A DNA stretch of 64,000 nt from Pseudobacillus wudalianchiensis. Its GTDB lineage: Bacteria > Bacillota > Bacilli > Bacillales > Domibacillaceae. The notes beneath the pieces are model-generated. The model ran no database searches and had not been told where the DNA came from. It worked only from the letters and a program-made list of their open reading frames with translations. The position numbers were made by a program, and so were the translations under genes. Every line of letters begins with the position of its first letter. Position 1 is the first letter of the stretch. The stretch lies in the NCBI RefSeq assembly GCF_001685015.1, contig NZ_MAYT01000001.1, positions 511,227 through 575,226 on the forward strand, in the 5' to 3' direction. Positions 42,200 to 52,214 of this stretch are shown here, piece by piece.

Positions 42200-42622
42200 G
42201 TGGCAGAAAACAATCAAGCAGCAAATCAAGTACTAGAAATGAGCAATGGCGATAACGGCCTTGGCAAAATCGAAATTGCACCAGAAGTGATTGAAGTGAT
42301 TGCCGGTATTGCCGCTTCAGAAGTGGAAGGCGTGGAGAAAATGCGTGGAAGCTTCGCATCTGGTGTAGTAGAACGCCTCGGCAAGAAAAATCACGGGAAA
42401 GGTGTCCGTGTAGATTTAACAGAAGAAGGCATCAAAATCGATGTATACTGTGTGATTGCCTTTGGAGTGTCTATTCCAAGCGTGGCACAAAAAATTCAGG
42501 ACAGCATCCGCCAAGCGCTGTTAAACATGACAGCATTAGAAGCGGAAGAAGTCAATATTCACGTAGTGGGTGTCCAATTCGATACAAAAAATACTGAAAG
42601 CGATTTCGCTTCAGAAGTGTAA
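42200..42622 (+). CDS. yqhY: YqhY, Asp23/Gls24 family protein
   Basis: The Asp23 domain fills residues 20-120 (GKIEIAPEVIEVIAGIAASEVEGV and VRVDLTEEGIKIDVYCVIAFG). In B. subtilis yqhY clusters with accBC and is linked to control of acetyl-CoA carboxylase activity. The GTG at 42200 follows GGAGGTG and lies three bases after accC, so it is in the same operon. The product is 140 residues. Confidence 0.9.
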   Translation: MAENNQAANQVLEMSNGDNGLGKIEIAPEVIEVIAGIAASEVEGVEKMRGSFASGVVERLGKKNHGKGVRVDLTEEGIKIDVYCVIAFGVSIPSVAQKIQDSIRQALLNMTALEAEEVNIHVVGVQFDTKNTESDFASEV

Positions 42623-42627
42623 GCAGA

Positions 42628-42660
42628 AAACCAAAGGGCTTTCCCCCTTTGGTTTTTTTC
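42628..42660 (+). terminator. Terminator after yqhY
   Basis: AAAACCAAAGGG pairs with CCCTTTGGTTTT around a short loop, followed by T residues. Confidence 0.8.
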
Positions 42661-42758
42661 TATGGCAGGTTTTTTCAGAAGAAGATGGATTTCCTTTGAA
42701 TATGTGCTATTATCTTTTTATAATGCAGAAAAAGGCTAAATAAAGGAGTATACAATAC

Positions 42759-43145
42759 ATGAAAAGACGTACAGCACGTGAAAAAAGCCTGCAGGCACTT
42801 TACCAAATGGATGTAAGCGGCGCAGAACCGGAAGAAGCAATTGCCAACGTTTTAGGAGAAGAGGCAGCTGACGAATATTTAAGTAAAAGTGTAAAAGGGA
42901 CTTTTGAACATCTGGAAGAAATTGATGCGACAATCAAAGCGCATTTAGAAAAATGGTCCTTTGACCGTTTAGCTAGAGTGGACCGGAATATTCTGCGGCT
43001 TGCTGTGTTTGAAATGAAATACGGAGATGACGTGCCAGTAAAAGTCGCTATCAATGAAGCGATCGAGCTTGCTAAACAATTTAGTGACGAGCAAGCGGGC
43101 AAATTCATCAATGGTGTACTATCAAGAATTCAGGAATCTTTGTAA
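42759..43145 (+). CDS. nusB: Transcription antitermination factor NusB
   Basis: NusB with NusE binds boxA RNA and keeps RNA polymerase going through rRNA genes. The family start ([17 protein letters not shown]) and the motif [29 protein letters not shown] are present. It has 128 residues. The ATG at 42759 follows AAAGGAG. It leads the nusB-folD-xseA-xseB-ispA group. Confidence 0.95.
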   Translation: MKRRTAREKSLQALYQMDVSGAEPEEAIANVLGEEAADEYLSKSVKGTFEHLEEIDATIKAHLEKWSFDRLARVDRNILRLAVFEMKYGDDVPVKVAINEAIELAKQFSDEQAGKFINGVLSRIQESL

Positions 43146-43173
43146 AAGAGTCAAGAACGAAGGGGGAAAAATA

Positions 43174-44037
43174 ATGGCAGCTGCTATTATCGATGGCAAA
43201 GCAATTGCACAAGATATTCGCACAGAATTAAAAAAAGAAATTGAGAAATTAAAAGCAAATGGTGTTACACCCGGCTTGGCAGTCATTTTGGTGGGAGATG
43301 ACCAGGCCTCTCATACATATGTACGTAACAAGGACAAAGCATGTGCTGAAGTGGGGATTCATTCTGAGATTTACCGTTATCCGGCAGACTTATCTGAAGA
43401 GGTGCTTTTACAAAAGGTTGCTGAGTTAAATGAGGATCCGGCTATTCACGGAATTCTTGTGCAGCTTCCTTTACCAGCCCATTTGTCTGAAGATAAGGTC
43501 ATTGATGCAATTTCTCCAGAGAAGGATGTAGATGGTTTCCATCCAGTTAATGTTGGGAAAATGGCGATCGGCAAAGAAGCCTTTTATTCGTGTACGCCGT
43601 ACGGCATTATCAAAATGCTTGAAAGAGAAAATATTTCTCTAGAAGGCAAGCATGTTGTCGTTGTAGGGCGGAGCAACATTGTCGGCAAGCCGGCAGCTCT
43701 ATTATCGTTAAAAGAAAGTGCAACGGTCACGGTTTGCCATTCAAAAACAAAGGATCTTTCTGCTTTTACTAGACAAGCAGACGTCGTCATTGCGGCAGTC
43801 GGAAAAGCGAAATTCCTGAAAAAAGACGACTTCAAGCCAGGAGCGATCATTATTGATGTCGGCATGAATCGAGATGAAAATGGCAAGCTGTGCGGCGACG
43901 TAGACTTTGAAAGCGCGAAAGAAACAGCCGCTGCGATTACGCCAGTACCGGGCGGTGTCGGTCCGATGACCATTACGATGCTGCTTTACAATACAGTACA
44001 GTCAGCGAAACAAAAAGCACAACAGGCTGTTAAATAA
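43174..44037 (+). CDS. folD: FolD, methylene-THF dehydrogenase/cyclohydrolase
   Basis: FolD interconverts 5,10-methylene-, methenyl- and 10-formyl-THF using NADP, and so connects with the glycine cleavage system upstream. Motifs: the [14 protein letters not shown] loop with the catalytic Lys, QLPLPAHL, and the NADP loop [26 protein letters not shown] ends it. Starting at the ATG of 43174 after AAGGGGG gives 287 residues. Confidence 0.95.
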   Translation: MAAAIIDGKAIAQDIRTELKKEIEKLKANGVTPGLAVILVGDDQASHTYVRNKDKACAEVGIHSEIYRYPADLSEEVLLQKVAELNEDPAIHGILVQLPLPAHLSEDKVIDAISPEKDVDGFHPVNVGKMAIGKEAFYSCTPYGIIKMLERENISLEGKHVVVVGRSNIVGKPAALLSLKESATVTVCHSKTKDLSAFTRQADVVIAAVGKAKFLKKDDFKPGAIIIDVGMNRDENGKLCGDVDFESAKETAAAITPVPGGVGPMTITMLLYNTVQSAKQKAQQAVK

Positions 44038-44046
44038 TCTTTCTAT

Positions 44047-44093
44047 AAAAAGCTGTCTCCTAATCATGTTATAATGAGGGGGCAGCTTTTTAG
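44047..44093 (+). terminator. Hairpin between folD and xseA
   Basis: AAAAAGCTGTCTCC (44047-44060) pairs with GGGGGCAGCTTTTT (44078-44091). A TTATAAT in the loop could be the -10 box of an xseA promoter. Confidence 0.7.
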
Positions 44094-44119
44094 CTTGACC
44101 GGAAAAGGTGGAATGAAAA

Positions 44120-45475
44120 ATGGAAGTCGAACGCTATTTAACCGTTAAAGCACTGACAAAATACATAAAGAGAAAATTCGATGCGGATCCTCATTTAACG
44201 AATGTGTATGTTAAAGGGGAGATTTCCAATTTTAAAAGTCATTCAAGCGGCCATATGTATTTTACGCTAAAAGACGATAAAGCACGTATTCTAGCCGTTA
44301 TGTTTTCCTCTGCTAATCGGTCGCTTAAATTCCAGCCAGAGAACGGCATGCAAGTACTTGTTACAGGAGACATTACCGTCTATGAAGGCGGCGGGCAATA
44401 TCAAATTTATGTGAAATCCATGCAGCCAGACGGCATCGGCAGTTTATACCTTGCTTTTGAGCAGTTAAAAACGAAGCTTGCGAAAGAAGGGCTTTTTGAC
44501 GAAAATAGAAAAAGACCGCTGCCCGTCTACCCAAAAACGATTGGGATTGTTACCTCGCCAACAGGGGCGGCCGTCCGGGATATTATTACAACAATTAAGC
44601 GCCGTTATCCAGTGGCGGAAATGCTCATTTATCCAGCTCTTGTACAGGGGGCAAATGCCGCGCCGTCCATCGTCGCGGCGCTCGAGCGGGCTAACAAAGA
44701 TGAACGGGCGGATGTGCTCATCGTTGGCCGCGGCGGGGGCTCCATTGAAGAATTGTGGGCTTTCAATGAAGAAGCAGTAGCAAGGGCCATTAATTTCTCG
44801 GTGATTCCTGTTATTTCAGCCGTCGGCCATGAGACAGATATTACAATAGCTGATTTTGCCGCCGACAAGAGAGCGCCCACGCCGACGGCTGGTGCTGAAA
44901 TGGCTGTTCCGCATCTAGAAGAGGTGCTGGAAAAGGTGTTTGTCCGAAAAACGAGATTGATTCGGGCGATATCGGAGAAAATCAGGCGCGAGAGAAAGCG
45001 GTATGAAAGTGCGAGAAATGCGTACATTCTCCGCAATCCACACGCTTTGTACAGACAGCAGCAGGAGCGGCTTGACCGTTTAACGGAGATGCTTGAAAGA
45101 GGACAATTCCTATATATAAAAAATACCGCAGCGAAAATCAATGACTTAACAGAGAGACTGCGCCGAAGTCATCCAGAGAGAAAGATGAAGGAGGCGAAGC
45201 AGCAAATCAGCCGTTTAGACGCTTCTCTTAATCGGGAGATTGGCCTGCTTTTGCGAAACAAGAAAGAAGATCTTCGCCAGCATCTTTCCATGCTTGATGC
45301 CTTGAGTCCGTTAAAAATAATGGAACGGGGTTACAGCCTTGCTTACGATAAAGAAGAGAAGCTTGTGAAATCAAGTAAGGAAGTACAGGTGGGAGAACAG
45401 GTGAAAGTGCAGCTGGCTGATGGCCATCTTATGTGTCAAGTTGAATCAATTGAGGTGAAAAAGAATGGAGAATAA
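44120..45475 (+). CDS. xseA: Exonuclease VII large subunit
   Basis: With XseB it forms exonuclease VII, which degrades single-stranded DNA. An OB-fold fills residues 1-105 (YLTVKALTKYIKRKFD, GEISNFKSHSSGHMYFTLKD). The catalytic domain has TSPTGAAVRDI, RGGGSIEELWAFNEE and SAVGHETDITIADFAAD. A long coiled region follows. It has 451 residues and overlaps xseB by 11 bases. Confidence 0.95.
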   Translation: MEVERYLTVKALTKYIKRKFDADPHLTNVYVKGEISNFKSHSSGHMYFTLKDDKARILAVMFSSANRSLKFQPENGMQVLVTGDITVYEGGGQYQIYVKSMQPDGIGSLYLAFEQLKTKLAKEGLFDENRKRPLPVYPKTIGIVTSPTGAAVRDIITTIKRRYPVAEMLIYPALVQGANAAPSIVAALERANKDERADVLIVGRGGGSIEELWAFNEEAVARAINFSVIPVISAVGHETDITIADFAADKRAPTPTAGAEMAVPHLEEVLEKVFVRKTRLIRAISEKIRRERKRYESARNAYILRNPHALYRQQQERLDRLTEMLERGQFLYIKNTAAKINDLTERLRRSHPERKMKEAKQQISRLDASLNREIGLLLRNKKEDLRQHLSMLDALSPLKIMERGYSLAYDKEEKLVKSSKEVQVGEQVKVQLADGHLMCQVESIEVKKNGE

Positions 45476-45692
45476 AGAGATCACGTTTGAAGAAGCAATG
45501 GACAAGCTGGAGTCTATCATCATGAAGCTGGAAGAGGGAGATGTGCCATTAGAAAAAGCTTTAAGCCTTTATCAAAAAGGCATGGAGCTATCCGGCTTTT
45601 GCCATACTTTGCTGAGCCAGGCAGAAGAACAGTTAGCAAAATTAATAACGGATGATGGCGAAAAAGAGTTTTCTATTGACGAGGGGGAATGA
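45465..45692 (+). CDS. xseB: Exonuclease VII small subunit
   Basis: The 75-residue subunit has the family signature TFEEAMDKLESIIMKLEEGDVPLE and ALSLYQKGMEL, a helical hairpin that binds along the XseA coiled coil. It begins inside xseA and its stop overlaps the ispA frame. Confidence 0.95.
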   Translation: MENKEITFEEAMDKLESIIMKLEEGDVPLEKALSLYQKGMELSGFCHTLLSQAEEQLAKLITDDGEKEFSIDEGE

Positions 45693-45694
45693 AG

Positions 45695-46579
45695 ATGACA
45701 GCTACACTATCTGCTTTTATGAAGGAATATAAAGAAGTTTTAGAAAGAGAATTAAAAGAATTGGTAGCGGCCTTACAAGCGCCAGCTGTATTGAAAGAAG
45801 CGATGGATTATTCACTGCAGGCAGGAGGAAAGCGGATTCGTCCAATGTTGATTTTTGCGACGCTTGCTTCTTTTGAAAAAAACCCCCGCATCGGTCTTGC
45901 AGCAGCGTCTGCACTTGAAATGATTCATACGTATTCCCTTATCCATGACGATTTGCCGAGCATGGATGATGACGACCTTAGAAGAGGACAGCCGACGAAT
46001 CATAAGGTATTTGGAGAGGCTGCTGCTATTTTAGCAGGAGATGCCTTATTAACGTATGCTTTTCAAGTCATCGCTCAGGACGAAAGCTATTCAAACGAAG
46101 AAAAAGTCGTGTTAATGAAATGGTTAGCAGAAGCAGCCGGACCTGAGGGAATGGTGGGCGGCCAAATGGCTGATATTGAAGGAGAACAGAAAGAGTTAAC
46201 GCTTTCTGAACTGGAATATATCCATAAAAACAAGACCGGCCGTTTGCTTGCTTACAGTGTGATGGCTGGAGCTTTGCTTGCTGGCGCCACTGAGGAACAG
46301 CTGAAGTACTTTGAACAATATGCCTTTCACATTGGACTTGCCTTTCAAATCCAAGATGATATTTTAGATGTGGAAGGTTCAGAAGAAAAGCTCGGCAAAC
46401 GGGTTGGCAGCGATTCGGCTAATCATAAAAGCACTTATCCGTCTTTACTTACAATGGAAGGGGCAAAAGCACAATTAGCTCAACATGCCAATTTGGCACG
46501 CGAAGCCCTTCTTCAAACAAAGGCAGAATCTGCTCTCCTTCTAGATCTTGTTGATTTAATTGCGACACGTGATCAATAA
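45695..46579 (+). CDS. ispA: Farnesyl diphosphate synthase
   Basis: IspA condenses isopentenyl diphosphate with dimethylallyl and geranyl diphosphate to make farnesyl diphosphate. The first Asp-rich motif is HDDLPSMDDDDLRRG, and the second is QIQDDILDVEG; YSLQAGGKRIRP is the substrate-binding start. The ATG at 45695 has the better distance from GAGGGGG than the one at 45689. It has 294 residues. Confidence 0.93.
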   Translation: MTATLSAFMKEYKEVLERELKELVAALQAPAVLKEAMDYSLQAGGKRIRPMLIFATLASFEKNPRIGLAAASALEMIHTYSLIHDDLPSMDDDDLRRGQPTNHKVFGEAAAILAGDALLTYAFQVIAQDESYSNEEKVVLMKWLAEAAGPEGMVGGQMADIEGEQKELTLSELEYIHKNKTGRLLAYSVMAGALLAGATEEQLKYFEQYAFHIGLAFQIQDDILDVEGSEEKLGKRVGSDSANHKSTYPSLLTMEGAKAQLAQHANLAREALLQTKAESALLLDLVDLIATRDQ

Positions 46580-46617
46580 GAAAATTGACTAAAATTGTTG
46601 TGGATTGTTCTGTGTGA

Positions 46618-46623
46618 TATAAT
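46618..46623 (+). promoter_or_regulatory. Extended -10 element upstream of dxs
   Basis: TGATATAAT (46615-46623) is an extended -10 sequence. A transcript from it would meet the hairpin at 46647 after about 20 bases. Confidence 0.4.
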
Positions 46624-46646
46624 AACAGTATTATTTTGATGGAATC

Positions 46647-46682
46647 GCCGTTATCACGCGCTGTGTTAGCGGCTATTTTTTC
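46647..46682 (+). terminator. Terminator or attenuator before dxs
   Basis: GCCGTTATCAC (46647-46657) pairs with GTGTTAGCGGC (46663-46673) with two mismatches around GCGCT, followed by TATTTTTTC. It most simply ends the nusB-ispA transcript. Confidence 0.65.
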
Positions 46683-46735
46683 AAAGCAGTCCATATAAAA
46701 AGCTGGTTGAAGCTGTCTGTTTTTCAGGTGAAAAG

Positions 46736-46763
46736 TTGTGTAAAATAATGATCGCGTTATAAT
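46736..46763 (+). promoter_or_regulatory. Likely dxs promoter
   Basis: TTGTGT (46736-46741) and the consensus TATAAT (46758-46763) are spaced by 16 bp, about 40 bp before dxs. Confidence 0.55.
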
Positions 46764-46805
46764 AAAGAAAGTGAAATGACACAGTTATGAAAGTGAGTGA
46801 TCCGA

Positions 46806-48698
46806 TTGGATCTGTTATCTATTAAAAGTCCTGCCTTTTTAAAGAGCATGACGATTGATGAATTAAATGAGTTAAGCATGGACATTCGACAATTTTTGAT
46901 CGAAAATTTGTCAAGAACGGGCGGCCATATTGGTCCTAATCTTGGAGTTGTTGAGCTGACTGTTGCGCTGCATCGCTGTTTCAACAGCCCGCAAGATAAA
47001 ATTATATGGGATGTCGGCCACCAATCTTATGTCCATAAAATATTAACTGGACGGGCAGGCCAATTTGAAACGCTCCGTCAATACAAAGGGTTATGCGGTT
47101 TCCCTAAAATGGCGGAAAGTGAGCATGATGTATGGGAGACTGGCCACAGCTCTACGTCTTTATCGGCAGCAATGGGAATGGCCATCGCTCGAGATCTAAA
47201 AAAAGAACAATCTTATATTGTACCTGTCATTGGTGATGGAGCCTTAACTGGTGGAATGGCGCTGGAAGCTCTTAACCACATTGGTCACGAAAAGAAGAAC
47301 ATGATCGTCATTTTAAATGATAATGAAATGTCGATTGCTCCGAATGTAGGGGCGCTTCACAGCATACTTGGCCGTCTGCGGACTGCTGGCAAGTACAATT
47401 GGGTGAAAGATGAGCTAGAAGGTCTATTGAAAAAAATTCCGGCAGTCGGCGGGAAAATGGCGCAAACGGCTGAGCGTTTAAAAGACAGTTTAAAGTATTT
47501 ACTCGTTTCCGGCATGTTCTTTGAAGAGCTTGGGTTTACCTATCTTGGTCCGATTGATGGACATAACTATGAAGAATTATTGGAAAATCTGCAATATGCC
47601 AAGAAGACAGAAGGCCCAGTCTTATTGCATGTTTTAACTAAAAAAGGAAAGGGATACGGCCCGGCCGAACTCGATACAAAGGGAACCTGGCATGGGACTG
47701 GTCCATATAAAATAGATACTGGCGATTTAATTAAACCAGTTGGACAACCGCCTGCTTGGAGCGCCCTTGTCAGTGAGACGGTGAGACGGATTGCTCGTAC
47801 AGATGATCGGGTTGTGGCGATTACGCCAGCAATGCCTGTTGGATCTAAATTATTAGGATTCGCTGAAGAGTTCCCTGACCGGATGTTTGATGTCGGGATT
47901 GCCGAGCAGCATGCCGCTACTGTCGCTGCTGGATTAGCTACCCAAGGAATGAAGCCGTTTCTTGCGATTTACTCTACGTTTTTACAGCGGGCGTATGACC
48001 AAGTTGTCCATGATATTTGCCGCCCAAATTTAAATGTGTTTATCGGTATTGACCGGGCAGGACTTGTGGGAGCGGATGGAGAAACGCATCAAGGCGTATT
48101 TGATATTGCTTTTTTGCGGCACATACCAAACATGGTACTGATGATGCCGAAAGATGAGAATGAAGGCCAGCATATGGTCAATACAGCAATCCAGTACGAC
48201 GATGGACCAATTGCTATGCGTTTCCCACGCGGCAATGGATCGGGAGTAGCAATGGACGAAGAGCTGAAGCAAATTCCGATCGGCTCATGGGAAGTGCTGC
48301 GGGAAGGCACAGACGCAGCGATCCTGACTTTTGGCACGACCATTCCGATGGCAATGAAAGCAGCCGCACTTGCGGAGAAACAGGGATTATCCATTAAGGT
48401 TGTCAATGCTCGTTTTATCAAACCGCTTGATGAAGCGATGCTAATGGCTATTTTGGAAGCCAATATGCCGATTCTAACGATTGAAGAAGCTGTTCTGCAA
48501 GGAGGCTTCGGGAGCGCGGTGCTTGAATTTGCCCATGATCACGGTTTTTACGGGCATGTCATCGACCGTATGGGGATTCCGGATTGCTTTATTGAGCATG
48601 GCAGCGTCAATGCGTTACTTGATGAAATCGGATTAACAGAAGAGACGGCTGTACGTAAGTTAACAGCGATGACACCAAAAAAACAGAAAAGAGCATAA
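46806..48698 (+). CDS. dxs: 1-deoxy-D-xylulose-5-phosphate synthase
   Basis: Dxs joins pyruvate and glyceraldehyde-3-phosphate with thiamine diphosphate, the entry step of the MEP isoprenoid pathway. Motifs: [14 protein letters not shown], the TPP-binding [16 protein letters not shown] with its later [12 protein letters not shown], and [12 protein letters not shown] with the catalytic Glu. I start at TTG 46806 (DLLSIKSP) because relatives begin there; a GTG at 46797 is possible. It has 630 residues. Confidence 0.94.
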   Translation: MDLLSIKSPAFLKSMTIDELNELSMDIRQFLIENLSRTGGHIGPNLGVVELTVALHRCFNSPQDKIIWDVGHQSYVHKILTGRAGQFETLRQYKGLCGFPKMAESEHDVWETGHSSTSLSAAMGMAIARDLKKEQSYIVPVIGDGALTGGMALEALNHIGHEKKNMIVILNDNEMSIAPNVGALHSILGRLRTAGKYNWVKDELEGLLKKIPAVGGKMAQTAERLKDSLKYLLVSGMFFEELGFTYLGPIDGHNYEELLENLQYAKKTEGPVLLHVLTKKGKGYGPAELDTKGTWHGTGPYKIDTGDLIKPVGQPPAWSALVSETVRRIARTDDRVVAITPAMPVGSKLLGFAEEFPDRMFDVGIAEQHAATVAAGLATQGMKPFLAIYSTFLQRAYDQVVHDICRPNLNVFIGIDRAGLVGADGETHQGVFDIAFLRHIPNMVLMMPKDENEGQHMVNTAIQYDDGPIAMRFPRGNGSGVAMDEELKQIPIGSWEVLREGTDAAILTFGTTIPMAMKAAALAEKQGLSIKVVNARFIKPLDEAMLMAILEANMPILTIEEAVLQGGFGSAVLEFAHDHGFYGHVIDRMGIPDCFIEHGSVNALLDEIGLTEETAVRKLTAMTPKKQKRA

Positions 48699-48700
48699 GT

Positions 48701-49543
48701 ATGAAAGCGAAAAAAGAACGTATTGATGTGCTGCTCGTGGAGAGAGGCCTTATTGAGACAAGAGAGAAAGCAAAGCGTGCTGTTATGGCAGGTCTTGTTT
48801 ATTCTAACGAAGAAAGACTTGATAAGCCTGGTGAAAAAATCTCCTCCGATGCTCCTCTGCAAATAAAAGGCAATATGCTTCCTTATGTAAGCCGCGGCGG
48901 CTTGAAGCTGGAAAAAGCATTAAAAGTCTTTGATCTCGATATTAAAGATAAAATTATGCTTGATATTGGCTCGTCGACCGGTGGATTTACTGATTGTGCC
49001 TTGCAAAATGGAGTAAAGCTATCTTATGCGCTTGATGTCGGATATAACCAACTAGCATGGAAGCTTCGTCAGGATGAGCGGGTTGTAGTGATGGAACGGA
49101 CAAACTTCCGCTACGTCACGCCAGAGGATCTCAAGGAGGGGGCTCCTGAGTTTGCCACCATTGATGTATCCTTTATCTCGCTTTCGCTCATTTTGCCTGT
49201 CTTAAAAACGCTGCTCGTACCCGGAAGCGATACGGTAGCGCTCATTAAACCGCAATTTGAAGCAGGAAAAGAGCAGGTTGGCAAAAAGGGAATTGTCCGG
49301 GATCCGGCTATTCACAAGGAAGTAGTAGAAAAAATTATCAATTTGTCGATCGGGCTTGGCTATGACGTCAAAAACCTTTCCTTTTCACCGATTACCGGCG
49401 GCGATGGCAATATTGAATTTTTGATTCACTTGACTTGGCCGCAAGCAGATTCGATAGTAGGACAGAACTTTTTAGAGGTGACGGTGGAGTCAGTTGTACA
49501 GGCTGCTCATTCCGAACTAAAGCAAGTTAAAAAAACGAATTAG
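48701..49543 (+). CDS. yqxC: TlyA/YqxC-family RNA 2'-O-methyltransferase
   Basis: An S4 RNA-binding domain (residues 1-65, KERIDVLLVERGLIETREKAK) precedes an FtsJ-type methyltransferase fold with the SAM loop LDIGSSTGGFTDCAL. Such proteins methylate rRNA ribose or act as hemolysin-like TlyA; in Bacillus the name is YqxC. It starts three bases after dxs and has 280 residues. Confidence 0.9.
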   Translation: MKAKKERIDVLLVERGLIETREKAKRAVMAGLVYSNEERLDKPGEKISSDAPLQIKGNMLPYVSRGGLKLEKALKVFDLDIKDKIMLDIGSSTGGFTDCALQNGVKLSYALDVGYNQLAWKLRQDERVVVMERTNFRYVTPEDLKEGAPEFATIDVSFISLSLILPVLKTLLVPGSDTVALIKPQFEAGKEQVGKKGIVRDPAIHKEVVEKIINLSIGLGYDVKNLSFSPITGGDGNIEFLIHLTWPQADSIVGQNFLEVTVESVVQAAHSELKQVKKTN

Positions 49544-49552
49544 TTGCATTAG

Positions 49553-49583
49553 AAAACTGGTCAGGAGTTTCTGGCCAGTTTTC
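49553..49583 (+). terminator. Terminator after yqxC
   Basis: AAAACTGG pairs with CCAGTTTT (inner TCAGGA/TCTGGC part), followed by C and T residues. Confidence 0.7.
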
Positions 49584-49716
49584 TCATTTAAGAGAAGCGC
49601 TCAGTGAATAAGGTGTGTTGCATTTTTAAATAATTTATTGATTCTCTTAAAGACGAATGTGTTTTTTTAACAGTTGGTTGTAACGAAAAGCAATAGCTGT
49701 CTATAGGAGGAGTCTG

Positions 49717-49773
49717 TTGAATAGATTTAATTATCTGAAAAGTCTTGAACACTATACATTAGTGGGTAAATAA
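49717..49773 (+). CDS. Possible 18-residue leader peptide before ahrC
   Basis: A TTG at 49717 is preceded by a near-perfect ribosome site AGGAGG (49705-49710, six bases away). The frame MNRFNYLKSLEHYTLVGK ends at TAA 49771-49773, 54 bases before ahrC. So strong a ribosome site without a longer gene suggests a translated leader; function is unknown. Confidence 0.35.
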   Translation: MNRFNYLKSLEHYTLVGK

Positions 49774-49826
49774 GATAAAATGTCGTATATTCAGGTATAT
49801 TTATACGATCTATGAGGTGATGAACG

Positions 49827-50276
49827 ATGAATAAAGGACAACGTCACATTAAAATAAGAGAAATTATTGCCAATAATGAAATAGAAACACAGGATGAATT
49901 AGTTGATTATTTAAAAGAACTCGGTTACAACGTTACGCAAGCAACCATCTCCCGCGATATTAAAGAATTGCACTTAGTAAAAGTCCCATTAATGGACGGC
50001 CGTTATAAATATAGCCTGCCGGCGGATCAGCGCTTTAACCCTTTGCAAAAACTGAAGCGCACACTTGTAGATTCTTTCGTCAGCATCGATTCTGCCGGAC
50101 ATTTTGTTATTATGAAAACACTTCCGGGCAACGCCCAAGCAGTGGGGGCGTTAATTGATAACTTAGATTGGGAAGAGATAATGGGCACTATTTGTGGTGA
50201 TGATACGTGTTTGCTTATTTGCCGCGCTCCCGAGCATACGTCTGTCATTTCGGAACGTTTTTTAGAAATGCTTTGA
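49827..50276 (+). CDS. ahrC: Arginine repressor AhrC (ArgR)
   Basis: AhrC binds ARG boxes and, with arginine, represses arginine synthesis and activates its breakdown. Residues 1-70 are a winged helix-turn-helix ([30 protein letters not shown]). The C-terminal hexamer domain has the arginine-binding [14 protein letters not shown]. It has 149 residues. The ATG at 49827 follows TGAGGTGATG. It precedes recN by 17 bases, as in B. subtilis. Confidence 0.95.
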   Translation: MNKGQRHIKIREIIANNEIETQDELVDYLKELGYNVTQATISRDIKELHLVKVPLMDGRYKYSLPADQRFNPLQKLKRTLVDSFVSIDSAGHFVIMKTLPGNAQAVGALIDNLDWEEIMGTICGDDTCLLICRAPEHTSVISERFLEML

Positions 50277-50293
50277 TTTGAGGTGAACTGACT

Positions 50294-52003
50294 TTGCTAC
50301 AGGAATTGTCTATACGCAACTTTGCGATTATTGAGGAACTTCACGTATCACTAGAAAGAGGACTGACTGTACTTACGGGTGAAACAGGTGCAGGGAAGTC
50401 CATCATTATTGATGCGGTTCACTTGCTCGTTGGCGGCCGCGGTTCATCGGAATTTGTTCGCCACGGAGAAAAAAAAGCCGAAATAGAAGGAATGTTTCAA
50501 ATTGATAGCCCGGATCATCCTTGTTTGAAGAAGGCGCAAGAATTTGGCATTGATGTGGAAGAAGAAACGATCATCATTCGCCGCGAGATTTCGGCAAATG
50601 GCAAGAGCGTGTGCCGTATCAACGGAAAGCTTGTCACAATTGGCATTTTACGTGAAATCGGGTCAGCTCTTGTTGACATTCATGGACAGCATGAACACCA
50701 AGAATTAATGGATGCCAGTCAGCACCTGCGTTTACTTGATCATTTTGGCGGAACGGAAGTGCTAGCTGCCAAAGGGAGCTATGCCGAAGTATATAAGCGA
50801 TATGAACAAACAGCGAAGTCCATCAGCCAGTTGAGTGAGAATGAACAGCAAATGGCTCACCGCCTCGATTTAATTCAGTTTCAGCTCTCTGAAATTCAGA
50901 AAGCAGAATTGCAATTGCATGAAGACGAAGAGTTGTTAGAAGAGAAACGAAAGCTTAGCAACTTCGAGAAACTATACGAATCCGTTCAAAATGCGGCCAA
51001 CGCACTGCAAGGAGAAGGAAGAGGGCTGGATTGGATCGGATTGGCGATGACGCAGCTAGAAGCAGCCGCCGAAATTGATGAATCTTACAAGTCGGTTTAT
51101 GAGGCTGTCTCCGAAAGTTTTTACGTACTGGAAGATGCAGCCCGGCATGCAGGCTCTGCGTTAGATAGCTTAGAATTTGATCCAAATCGCCTTAATATTA
51201 TTGAAACGAGATTGAATGAGATCAATCAATTGAAAAGAAAATACGGCGGCTCTATTGAAGAAATTTTAGAATACGGAGCCAAAATTGAAGAGGAAATTGA
51301 GACGCTAACGAATCGGGAAACCCATATTGAAAAGCTGTACAAAGAGCTTTCTGCCTACGAAAAAGATTTACTGCTGGAAGGAGAACAGCTGAGTTGTTTA
51401 AGACAGGAGGCAGCCAAAAAGTTAACGGATGCTATCCATTTGGAGCTTAAGCAATTATATATGGACAAGACGGTTTTTGAGATCCAGTTTGCAACGTTGG
51501 AGGAGAGTGGTGGAGACCGAACAAAGCCCTTTAAAAAAGACGGACTGGATGAAGTAGAATTTTACATTTCCACCAATCCAGGAGAACCAGTTAAACCGCT
51601 TTCGAAAGTAGCATCTGGCGGAGAATTGTCACGGATTATGCTGGCTATGAAGACGATTTTTTCTCAGCATCAAGGGATTACTTCCATCATCTTTGATGAG
51701 GTTGACACTGGTGTAAGCGGCCGTGTTGCCCAGGCGATTGGCGAAAAAATTTATGAGGTCGCCATCCATTCGCAAGTACTCTGTATTTCTCACTTGCCGC
51801 AGGTGGCAGCCATGGCGGATACCCATTTGTATATTTCAAAGGTAATGAAAGATGGGCGGACAAGAACAGTAGTGGAGCCGTTGGAAAATGCAGCCAAGGT
51901 CCGGGAGATTGGCCGGATGATTTCTGGAGTGGAAATGACGGATTTAACGAAGCAGCATGCAAAAGAGCTGTTAGACCTCGCCGCTTCCTTAAAGGAGACG
52001 TGA
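50294..52003 (+). CDS. recN: DNA repair protein RecN
   Basis: RecN is an SMC-like ATPase that gathers at double-strand breaks. Walker A is TGETGAGKSIII (about residues 30-41); the C-terminal half has the signature VASGGELSRIMLAMK and Walker B IIFDEVDTGVSG. The middle is a coiled coil. It has 569 residues. The TTG at 50294 follows GAGGTGAAC. Confidence 0.95.
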   Translation: MLQELSIRNFAIIEELHVSLERGLTVLTGETGAGKSIIIDAVHLLVGGRGSSEFVRHGEKKAEIEGMFQIDSPDHPCLKKAQEFGIDVEEETIIIRREISANGKSVCRINGKLVTIGILREIGSALVDIHGQHEHQELMDASQHLRLLDHFGGTEVLAAKGSYAEVYKRYEQTAKSISQLSENEQQMAHRLDLIQFQLSEIQKAELQLHEDEELLEEKRKLSNFEKLYESVQNAANALQGEGRGLDWIGLAMTQLEAAAEIDESYKSVYEAVSESFYVLEDAARHAGSALDSLEFDPNRLNIIETRLNEINQLKRKYGGSIEEILEYGAKIEEEIETLTNRETHIEKLYKELSAYEKDLLLEGEQLSCLRQEAAKKLTDAIHLELKQLYMDKTVFEIQFATLEESGGDRTKPFKKDGLDEVEFYISTNPGEPVKPLSKVASGGELSRIMLAMKTIFSQHQGITSIIFDEVDTGVSGRVAQAIGEKIYEVAIHSQVLCISHLPQVAAMADTHLYISKVMKDGRTRTVVEPLENAAKVREIGRMISGVEMTDLTKQHAKELLDLAASLKET

Positions 52004-52084
52004 ATAACCGCTTTTAGGCTGTTAACCAAGTCCTTAACCGTACACTTAAAGAGGGAGATGCTAAAATCTTCTTTTTGACAATTT

Positions 52085-52108
52085 CAAAGCTGCTTTTGCA
52101 GCTTTTTT
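52085..52108 (+). terminator. Terminator after recN
   Basis: AAAGCTGC pairs with GCAGCTTT around a four-T loop, followed by T residues. Confidence 0.8.
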
Positions 52109-52214
52109 CTATATTTTTATAAATGATCCGATATAATTGGATTAAAAAACGGCAGAGAAGGTTATTAAAAAATCGAATGGATTACGGTCGTGTTCGCAAA
52201 GGAGAAGGGGAGAT

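Noticed and set aside
44629-45141. 170-codon minus-strand frame opposite xseA
   Set aside because: Shadow of xseA with no ribosome site and low-complexity serine-rich translation.
49780-49815. ARG-box-like sequence (GTATATTTATACG) before ahrC
   Set aside because: The match to the ARG box is too weak and too AT-rich to call without a matrix score.
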